A stretch of 12,961 nt of DNA from Microcaldota archaeon (GTDB lineage: Archaea; Micrarchaeota; Micrarchaeia; Anstonellales; Anstonellaceae), in contig JAOAKE010000024.1 in assembly GCA_026413805.1 (NCBI GenBank), positions 1 through 12,961 on the forward strand. Reading direction: 5' to 3'. A program made the position numbers and the translations under genes. A model generated the notes under the pieces. The model was not told where the DNA came from, ran no database searches, and worked only from the letters and a program-made list of their open reading frames with translations. Of this stretch, positions 5,625 to 10,341 are shown in pieces; within the stretch, counting starts at the first letter, position 1; the number at the start of each line of letters is the position of its first letter.

Positions 5625-6104
5625 TCACCCCTGAAAAAGAGGCCCTGCATCTGCCCTGCCCTGCCGTTTTCCCATGCCTGCGAACTTAGAAAGCTCAGCT
5701 GGGTTTGAGGCAAGAAGAACGGCATTTACTGCATGCTTGCGCGTTCGGTCCTCAAATATAGAATATAGGTCCTTGTCATCCTTGCCCTCAAATTCATGGA
5801 CAAACACTTCAACTATGTGCTTTCCAAGCTTCATCTTTGCCATCTGAATCCCGATTGAAGCCTCATGGCCGCACTGGGTGTCAATGGGCTCGCGCCCGAC
5901 CATGCCAAGCGCCAAATACACATCGCACCTCTCTTTTTTGTCAAGGATAACGCAGCCTGCTGCCAAGTCCTTTACGCCAGGCACTGTGCTTCGCACTATC
6001 TTTGTCCCAGGGAACTTGCGGTTTATCTCGTCTATTGCAAAGGCAGCCATGTCCACCCTGGCAAACATGGTATCTACAATTCCAACCTTGACTTGCCTTT
6101 TCAT
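5625..6104 (-). CDS. ribC: archaeal-type riboflavin synthase
   Basis: A 159-residue riboflavin synthase of the archaeal pentameric class, a paralogue of lumazine synthase and unrelated to bacterial RibE. It dismutates two 6,7-dimethyl-8-ribityllumazine molecules to riboflavin and the ribitylaminouracil substrate of RibH. The sequence follows the Methanocaldococcus-type enzyme throughout: VGIVDTMFARVDMAAFAIDE (8-27), STVPGVKDLAAGC, CDVYLALGMVG, the CGHEASIGIQMA segment, HIVEVFVHEFEGKDDKDLY, and the C-terminal GMGKRQGRADAGP. The ATG overlaps the ribB stop as ATGA, so translation is coupled. ribH follows after four bases. An archaeal synthase beside a bacterial-type RibD in one operon is unusual. 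Identification is firm. Confidence 0.96.
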   Translation of the reverse strand: MKRQVKVGIVDTMFARVDMAAFAIDEINRKFPGTKIVRSTVPGVKDLAAGCVILDKKERCDVYLALGMVGREPIDTQCGHEASIGIQMAKMKLGKHIVEVFVHEFEGKDDKDLYSIFEDRTRKHAVNAVLLASNPAELSKFAGMGKRQGRADAGPLFQG

Positions 6105-6766
6105 CTGCCCACTCCCAGCTGCTTAGCTGCTAATTCCTTTCCTTCAATAAAAATAAGCCCGTTTCTTTTTGCATACGCCATTGCCTCTTTTTTGGAGGCG
6201 GATTTGCCCGAGTCAGAGAGCATTTCGCAGATTGCCATTGCAGGAGTTAAGCCGCCAATTTTTGCAAGCTCCACTGACAGCTCGGTATGCCCGCGCCTTT
6301 TTTCAAGCCCTCGGCTGACAAGGATAAAGACGTGCCCTATTGCGCGAAAATTTTCCTTAAATTCCGAAACGCTGCCTTTCCTTTTTACAAGCCTTGCAAA
6401 CTCGCGTATTGTCTTTGCTCGGTCATTGTCGCTTATGCCTGTAAAAGTTGAGAGGTGGTTTATTGATATTGAAAATGCTGGCATGTCACCGTATTTCATG
6501 CACCTTGCGCCCATGCAGGCGAGGGGGTTTTTTGCTGCCTGCAAGACATCCACTGCAAAATGGAGCTGGAGCCTCCTGCCTGCCTCCTCGTCAATTGCCA
6601 CGCAAATGAGCCCGCCGGCATCCTTTCTCATCCTTCGCACTGCCTCAGGGGTGATTTTTTCAGCAAGCATCACCATGTCTGCCTCGTTTTCTCTTCCTGC
6701 TCCATCGTGCAGTATGATGAATTCCCCTCTTTTAAGCGCTGAAATAGCATCCTCTAGCCTGCCCAT
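6101..6766 (-). CDS. ribB: 3,4-dihydroxy-2-butanone 4-phosphate synthase
   Basis: A 221-residue enzyme that converts ribulose 5-phosphate to formate and the four-carbon unit used by RibH; Mg2+-dependent and cytosolic. Motifs: HDGAGRENEADMVM with metal-binding Glu26, GGLICVAI, FTGISDNDRAKTI (108-120), FRAIGHVFILVSR, and GHTELSVELAKIGGLTPAMAICEM with His160 and Glu162. It is a stand-alone RibB with no GTP cyclohydrolase II domain fused. Two in-frame ATGs exist, at 6790 and 6766. The upstream one overlaps a TTATAAAT box, and the downstream one lies 28 nt from that box, so 6766 is chosen as a leaderless start. It is the first gene of the rib operon, and its TGA overlaps the ribC ATG. Confidence 0.94.
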   Translation of the reverse strand: MGRLEDAISALKRGEFIILHDGAGRENEADMVMLAEKITPEAVRRMRKDAGGLICVAIDEEAGRRLQLHFAVDVLQAAKNPLACMGARCMKYGDMPAFSISINHLSTFTGISDNDRAKTIREFARLVKRKGSVSEFKENFRAIGHVFILVSRGLEKRRGHTELSVELAKIGGLTPAMAICEMLSDSGKSASKKEAMAYAKRNGLIFIEGKELAAKQLGVGR

Positions 6767-6785
6767 GCTTTCGGCTCTGAAATCA

Positions 6786-6800
6786 AACATTTATAACGCT
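6786..6800. promoter_or_regulatory. shared TATA element between ribB operon and hydrogenase protease gene
   Basis: TTTATAA (6790-6796) is centred near 6794, exactly midway between the preferred ribB start (6766) and the protease ATG (6822), 28 nt from each. It reads as TATA on both strands. Neither gene has a convincing Shine-Dalgarno site, so both transcripts are probably leaderless. This repeats the arrangement seen at 3475. Confidence 0.62.
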
Positions 6801-6821
6801 TGCAACTCAAAAGGCAAGACC

Positions 6822-7214
6822 ATGAAGGTGCTGGTTTTTGGAAACCCACTTGCAAAGAGGGACTCGGCTGCACTAAGGGTGGCCAAGGCACTGGAGGGAA
6901 AAGTCCCTGAGGTGCAATTTGTGCATTTTGACACAAGCGAGGACTTGGAAAAGGAGGGAGAAGAGCTTGTGATTTTAGACTCAGTGCTTGGGCTTGCCTC
7001 TCCGCGCATAATAGAGCTTTCAGAACTGGAGCTGCCGCAGCGCCCATTGTCTTTGCACGGATTTGACTTGCTGTGGTCTTTGCTGCTATTGAAAAAGCTG
7101 GGCAAGCTAAAAAAGGCAACCATAATTGGGGTGCCTGCAAAAAGACCAGCAAGGCAAAGCGCTGAGAAGGTAAAAAGGATCCTGACTTCATTGCAGAGTT
7201 TTTCCAGTCCTTAA
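6822..7214 (+). CDS. hydrogenase maturation protease (peptidase M52 family)
   Basis: A 130-residue endopeptidase expected to cut off the C-terminal tail of the [NiFe]-hydrogenase large subunit after nickel insertion. M52 landmarks are visible in order: FGNPLAKRDSAALRVAKAL, equivalent to GNxLxxDDGxG with the metal-binding acid in RD (Asp14); VILDSVLG with Asp50 (equivalent to the second acid of HybD); and SLHGFDLLWSLLL, the SxHxxxL signature whose His is the third nickel ligand. The glycine-rich part of the first motif is degenerate (KRDSAA instead of GDDGFG). The neighbouring gene, converging with it and overlapping by 27 bp, encodes a hydrogenase large subunit with a 29-residue tail, which makes the pairing plausible. 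The ATG is 28 nt from the shared TATA box. The family call is good; specificity is inferred. Confidence 0.82.
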   Translation: MKVLVFGNPLAKRDSAALRVAKALEGKVPEVQFVHFDTSEDLEKEGEELVILDSVLGLASPRIIELSELELPQRPLSLHGFDLLWSLLLLKKLGKLKKATIIGVPAKRPARQSAEKVKRILTSLQSFSSP

Positions 7215-8549
7215 AAGCCACGGATTCTTTGGTCTTCTCGGGGTTCCTTTTGTCTCTTTCCATTTGAGCTTCAAAAAGTGCGTGGCACAGCTCATGCAGG
7301 GGTCATAGGCGCGCACAAGCTTTTCAACTTCCATGGAGATTTCTTCCTTGCTCCTGCCAGCATCGTAGCTCTCTTGAACCACTTGGGCGATGTCTTTTTC
7401 TATGTTTATGAAATTCTGCGCTGTTGGGATTACTAAGTTTATGTAGTCAATTTGCCCCTGCTCATTTACTTTGAGTGCATAATAAAGGGTGCCGCGCGGG
7501 GCTTCAGTCACTCCAATCCCAGTCCCTGCCTTCACTTGTGGGGCCTTGTAAGGCTCTGGCTTGAAGTCAAAGCTTTCCAGCCGCTCTATTGCATGGTCTA
7601 TGCAATGGACTATCTCAACTGCCTGTGCAAGGTTGTTCATGTATATGTTGCTGGAGGGAAATAAAGACAAGGTGCTTGCAAGGTCTCGTCGCGTGTTTTG
7701 GTGAAGCGCATCTTTGTTGAGGTTCATCCGGGATAGTGCGCCAACCATGTATTCCCTTCCTTCAAATTCAAAGCCAGTTGCTTGGGAATAAGGGACTACC
7801 ACCCTGTCAAGGTGATTCCAGAAGTCCTTGTGTGGAATGCAGTAGCCCTCTGAAGAGCAAAGCTCCCCGCCTATGAATTCATAATTCGGGTTTTTGAGCG
7901 CAATGAAGTGCGTCTTGCGGGAGAAGAAAGGCATTCGCTCGCGAAATAGCTCCACAAATTCAATAGCGTGCTCGCGGGCGTGATGAAGGATATGGGCCAT
8001 CTTCCTTGCATCATCGTTTGATGGGACTTTGGTAAAGCCGCCAACTTGTGGGTAAGGCGCATGCACCGAGCGGCCTGCCACAAGCTTTGAAAGTTCGTTT
8101 CCAGCAGATTTGACTTCAAGGGCTTTTTCAATAAGCGACCGGTCTCGCTCAGCAATTTCAAGGACAGAGTCAGCGTTCATTATGTCTGGCAGGGTGAATA
8201 TGTATAGATGCATTGCGTGGTCGCGTATCATGAGCCCGTCGTTTGTTAGGTGGCGCAGGAGGATGGTCTGCTCAGAGGGCTGCACCCCTATTGCGTCCTC
8301 CACTGCCTCTATGCAGCACTGAAGATGGGCAATTGAGCAGGTTCCGCAAATCCTTGAAACCAGCTGTGCAACGCTTAGGGCAGGCTTTCCGCGAACCCCT
8401 TGGGTAAAGAAGCGCTTTGACTCGGATATTTTCAGGTGGGCATATTGGACCTTGCCGTCTTTTACCCTGACTTCAAGGTCGGTGTGCCCCTCTATTTTTG
8501 AAAGGTGCTTTATGTCAATGTCAAAATCGCCTTCTTTGTGCATAGTCAT
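7188..8549 (-). CDS. [NiFe]-hydrogenase large (catalytic) subunit
   Basis: A 453-residue catalytic subunit carrying the Ni-Fe(CN)2CO site. All four nickel ligands are present: RICGTCSIAH (Cys68, Cys71) and DPCMSCATH (Cys418, Cys421). Glu20 in LSKIEGHTDLEV and the APRGTLYYAL segment are further family landmarks. The DPCxxCxxH motif is followed by 29 residues, a probable cleavable tail cut after His424 by the adjacent M52 protease. The overall pattern resembles cytosolic group 3 enzymes (sulfhydrogenase alpha, Mvh, HoxH) rather than membrane group 1 or 4 types. The ATG at 8549 overlaps the small-subunit stop as ATGA; a second ATG at 8543 is also possible. The last 27 bp overlap the convergent protease gene. 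No diaphorase, F420 or NAD(P)-binding subunit follows, so its electron partner is unknown. Confidence 0.95.
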   Translation of the reverse strand: MTMHKEGDFDIDIKHLSKIEGHTDLEVRVKDGKVQYAHLKISESKRFFTQGVRGKPALSVAQLVSRICGTCSIAHLQCCIEAVEDAIGVQPSEQTILLRHLTNDGLMIRDHAMHLYIFTLPDIMNADSVLEIAERDRSLIEKALEVKSAGNELSKLVAGRSVHAPYPQVGGFTKVPSNDDARKMAHILHHAREHAIEFVELFRERMPFFSRKTHFIALKNPNYEFIGGELCSSEGYCIPHKDFWNHLDRVVVPYSQATGFEFEGREYMVGALSRMNLNKDALHQNTRRDLASTLSLFPSSNIYMNNLAQAVEIVHCIDHAIERLESFDFKPEPYKAPQVKAGTGIGVTEAPRGTLYYALKVNEQGQIDYINLVIPTAQNFINIEKDIAQVVQESYDAGRSKEEISMEVEKLVRAYDPCMSCATHFLKLKWKETKGTPRRPKNPWLLRTGKTLQ

Positions 8550-9034
8550 TCAACCCCGAACTCCGCAAACAGCTTAGCCAGAGTCTCAAGAAAAATGCGC
8601 TCATCCATCGGGCAGCCCGGAACTTGGTAATCTACCTTTACAATCTCCTTGATGGGATGGACCTTTTCAAGGTGGCCAAAGCGCTCCACTACTATCATAA
8701 TCTCGCGCTTGGTAGACTCATCAAAGGTGTTGCGCTGGGCAGAGGGAAGGCCTGTGCAGGCGCAGGAGCCAATGGCAACCAGCCTCTTGGACTTTTCGCG
8801 TATTTCTTTGAGCTTTGCCTCATCCTCTTTAGTCGCAATCGCCCCCTCAACAAAGGTAACATCTGAGCCCTCAAATGAATTGCCCCTTTCTTTCAGCACT
8901 GGGCAGTAGCGAAAATCTATCTTCTCCTTCCACTCAAAGAAATGCTGGTTTAAAAGCTCCACGAAAAGGATGGTAGAGTCCTCGCAGCAGGCAAATGTCA
9001 CCCACGAAACAGCAAGCTTCTTTTTGTTTCCCAT
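8546..9034 (-). CDS. [NiFe]-hydrogenase small subunit (NuoB/FrhG-like, one FeS cluster)
   Basis: A 162-residue protein of the NADH-ubiquinone oxidoreductase 20 kDa-like family, the electron-transfer partner of the large subunit. It appears to bind only the proximal [4Fe-4S] cluster, with ligands at Cys16-Cys17 (FACCEDS), Cys91 (IGSCACTG) and Cys141 (VPGCPMD). The first two are adjacent, as in complex I NuoB, instead of the CxxC of most hydrogenases. Cys44 and Cys93 are extra. There is no twin-arginine signal and no ferredoxin-like C-terminal domain, so it is cytosolic and minimal. The start is set at the ATG of MGNKKK (9032-9034), which lies 27 nt from a TTTATAAAA box; the longer ATG at 9070 overlaps that box. 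It is the first gene of a two-gene operon with the large subunit. Confidence 0.9.
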   Translation of the reverse strand: MGNKKKLAVSWVTFACCEDSTILFVELLNQHFFEWKEKIDFRYCPVLKERGNSFEGSDVTFVEGAIATKEDEAKLKEIREKSKRLVAIGSCACTGLPSAQRNTFDESTKREIMIVVERFGHLEKVHPIKEIVKVDYQVPGCPMDERIFLETLAKLFAEFGVE

Positions 9035-9054
9035 CTGTGCCCAAAAGCGCAGAA

Positions 9055-9108
9055 TATTTTTATAAAGCATAGCGAAATGGCCGCCAAGTATAAAGCTTTA
9101 ACATACTT
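9055..9108. promoter_or_regulatory. divergent promoter region of hydrogenase and BofA-like genes with inverted repeat
   Basis: On the minus strand TTTATAAAA (about 9057-9065) is 27 nt before the hydrogenase small-subunit ATG. On the plus strand TATAAAGCTTTAA (9089-9101) precedes the BofA-like ATG by 25-37 nt. Around the plus-strand box lies an inverted repeat, AAGTAT (9086-9091) and ATACTT (9103-9108), enclosing the small palindrome AAAGCTTT. It could be an operator, but no regulator is identified. Confidence 0.5.
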
Positions 9109-9125
9109 GCCTTCGCAATTTATTC

Positions 9126-9374
9126 ATGGGGTGGGGGCTGCTTATTGCCTTGCTCATTTCGCTGTTGGTATTTTACCTGCTCTTTCACTTTTTGAGGAGG
9201 CTGATGCCGCTTGTCCTAAATGGCTTGATAGGGGTGGCATTGTTCTGGGCGGTTGGCGAGCTGGGATTGATAAAGGTGCCTATTGACATCTTGACCTTCC
9301 TTATTGCAGCTTTTGGCGGGGCATTTGGCGTGATTGTTGTGCTTATTTTGGCGTGGATTGGAGTGCCGCTCTAA
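9126..9374 (+). CDS. BofA-like small membrane protein
   Basis: An 82-residue integral membrane protein resembling the archaeal members of the pro-sigmaK processing inhibitor BofA family. Hydrophobic segments lie at about residues 3-21, 28-46 and 55-80, separated by HFLRRLMP and by LIKVPIDIL. The pattern RLxxLVLNGLIGVALFW followed by IPI/VPID, a glycine-rich AFGGAFGV and a hydrophobic tail is what I recall for BofA. In spore-forming bacteria BofA controls an intramembrane protease. Archaea have no sigmaK, so the role here is unknown, perhaps another membrane-protease partner. It is divergent from the hydrogenase operon and upstream of a small cysteine protein on the same strand. The ATG is the only sensible start. 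The family call is moderately sure. Confidence 0.65.
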   Translation: MGWGLLIALLISLLVFYLLFHFLRRLMPLVLNGLIGVALFWAVGELGLIKVPIDILTFLIAAFGGAFGVIVVLILAWIGVPL

Positions 9375-9399
9375 ATGGCTTACCCAAAAACAATACCCA

Positions 9400-9440
9400 A
9401 GGTTAATAATAATCCCCATTTTTACGCTTAGGGGTGTTGG
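9400..9440 (+). promoter_or_regulatory. promoter and Shine-Dalgarno site of the small four-cysteine protein
   Basis: TTAATAATAATCC (about 9402-9414) is a TATA-like box about 30-40 nt before the ATG at 9443. AGGGGTG (about 9430-9436) lies seven bases before the ATG as a Shine-Dalgarno site. The TTTTT between them (9419-9423) may also help end the BofA-like transcript. Confidence 0.45.
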
Positions 9441-9442
9441 AC

Positions 9443-9592
9443 ATGAAAAAGAAAACCTTTGTTTATGTCTGCCTTGGCAGCTGCGGGGCGGTTGTGTCCG
9501 AGAGACGATACAAAGCCGGGCTCAAAAAATGCGGGGCTGAAAGCTGCAACATGCACGGCTCGCCCCTTGCAAAAAGAGAGGTAATTGACTAA
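9443..9592 (+). CDS. 49-residue four-cysteine protein, hypothetical
   Basis: A short gene with clear coding character: an ATG preceded by AGGGGTG, 49 codons, and a TAA stop 8 bp before the convergent ACT gene. The product begins MKKKTFVYVCLGSCGAVVS and contains two cysteine pairs, CLGSC (10, 14) and CGAESC (30, 35), plus NMHGS with His38, and 11 Lys/Arg residues. The paired cysteines suggest a zinc ribbon or small iron-sulfur binder. I do not recognise a named family. It may be co-oriented with the BofA-like gene by chance, since it has its own TATA-like box. It is likely real because of the Shine-Dalgarno site and the symmetric cysteines. Confidence 0.62.
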   Translation: MKKKTFVYVCLGSCGAVVSERRYKAGLKKCGAESCNMHGSPLAKREVID

Positions 9593-9600
9593 ATTGGCTT

Positions 9601-10212
9601 TTACATTTCTTTGGCTTGCTTTCCGATAAGGCTTGCCAATATCTCATAGACTCGCACTGCGTCAGCATTTCGGACTACTAACAGCGTGTCGGTATGGCAG
9701 GAGATAAACTCAAGGATGTTTATGCCTTCTGCTGCTATTGCGTCAAGAATGACTGAGACGCAGCCCGGAGTGTCTTGAAGCTCTGGGGGGCTGTAAAGAA
9801 AGATAAGCGAGAGCTCGTCTATTACCTTGAAGCCTTTTTTCTTCAGCTGCTTTGAATAGGAGGAATCCACTACGCTCATTACCCCTGAACGCGAGTTGGA
9901 AGTGGCTATTACAGGGACTCCTATGCTTCCTTTGCTTGAAACAACCGAGACATTGCTTCGCACCTCAACAGAGGAATTGCGCAGGATTCTCTCCACTTCT
10001 TTTTCCCATGACTTGTCCTTTACCTCTTCTTCTTTTGCCATCCGAAGCAGAGCCGCCTTTATAGCATTGAAGCCTGTTTTTCGGCTTGGAAAAATCTCTC
10101 TTTGAAGCCTTCTGGCAAGGGCGGAGTAGTTGCAAAGGCCGTTGGTTACCATGAAAAGAAGCTGGGGGCGACGCTTCAAGTAGAGCCTGACGAGGTTTGC
10201 GGCAGTTGCCAT
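9601..10212 (-). CDS. ACT-domain protein with N-terminal helical (possibly DNA-binding) region
   Basis: A 203-residue cytosolic protein. The C-terminal half (about 140-198) is an ACT domain: ELQDTPGCVSVILDAIAAEGINILEFIS is the typical beta-alpha-beta with DTPG and GINI turns, as in the regulatory domain of aspartokinase, and it binds small ligands such as amino acids. The middle (about 80-140), with VEVRSNVSVVSS and FKVIDELSLIFLYSP, may be a second degenerate ACT domain. The first 70 residues are basic and helical (RLYLKRRPQLLFMVTNGLCNYSALARRLQREI), compatible with a winged helix-like region, so a ligand-responsive regulator is plausible but unproven. The ATG at 10210-10212 is the first in frame. 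It is divergent from proS; a stem-loop lies in its probable leader. Confidence 0.72.
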   Translation of the reverse strand: MATAANLVRLYLKRRPQLLFMVTNGLCNYSALARRLQREIFPSRKTGFNAIKAALLRMAKEEEVKDKSWEKEVERILRNSSVEVRSNVSVVSSKGSIGVPVIATSNSRSGVMSVVDSSYSKQLKKKGFKVIDELSLIFLYSPPELQDTPGCVSVILDAIAAEGINILEFISCHTDTLLVVRNADAVRVYEILASLIGKQAKEM

Positions 10213-10224
10213 AACAGAACCGTC

Positions 10225-10241
10225 CAGCGGGTTGTCCGCTG
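10225..10241 (-). promoter_or_regulatory. stem-loop in the leader of the ACT-domain gene
   Basis: A perfect 6-bp inverted repeat, CAGCGG (10225-10230) and CCGCTG (10236-10241), with a 5-nt loop lies 13 bp before the ATG. A TATA-like AATTTAAAC (about 10278-10286, minus strand) would start the transcript near 10256, placing the stem-loop in the 5' leader. A regulatory role is only suggested by position. Confidence 0.35.
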
Positions 10242-10310
10242 TCCATTGCGAAACTTATTGTGCTTTTGAGGGGTAATGTTTAAATTGCAATTTACTTGGC
10301 TTGCCCCCTT

Positions 10311-10321
10311 GTTTTTATTCT
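10311..10321 (+). promoter_or_regulatory. TATA-like box of proS, leaderless start
   Basis: TTTTTATT, centred near 10316, lies 26 nt before the ATG at 10342. There is no Shine-Dalgarno site in the AATTTTCCCTC that precedes the ATG. This supports a leaderless message and the shorter proS start. Confidence 0.5.
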
Positions 10322-10341
10322 TTTCATCCCAATTTTCCCTC

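Noticed and set aside
5621..5725. Extension of RibH to 172 residues
   Set aside because: The added part is the ribC C-terminus read in another frame, and the ATG at 5620 has a good GGGGTGAT site.
5865..7214. A 449-codon plus-strand open frame crossing the rib genes
   Set aside because: Its first 319 codons are antisense to ribC and ribB, which have clear family motifs. Only the part from the ATG at 6822 encodes a recognisable protein (the M52 protease).
10276..10341. N-terminal extension of ProS (22 hydrophobic residues)
   Set aside because: It lies over the TATA-like box that is 26 nt from the ATG at 10342, and archaeal ProS normally starts just before the KSNFSEWYSEI-like segment. It is not a signal peptide for a cytosolic synthetase.
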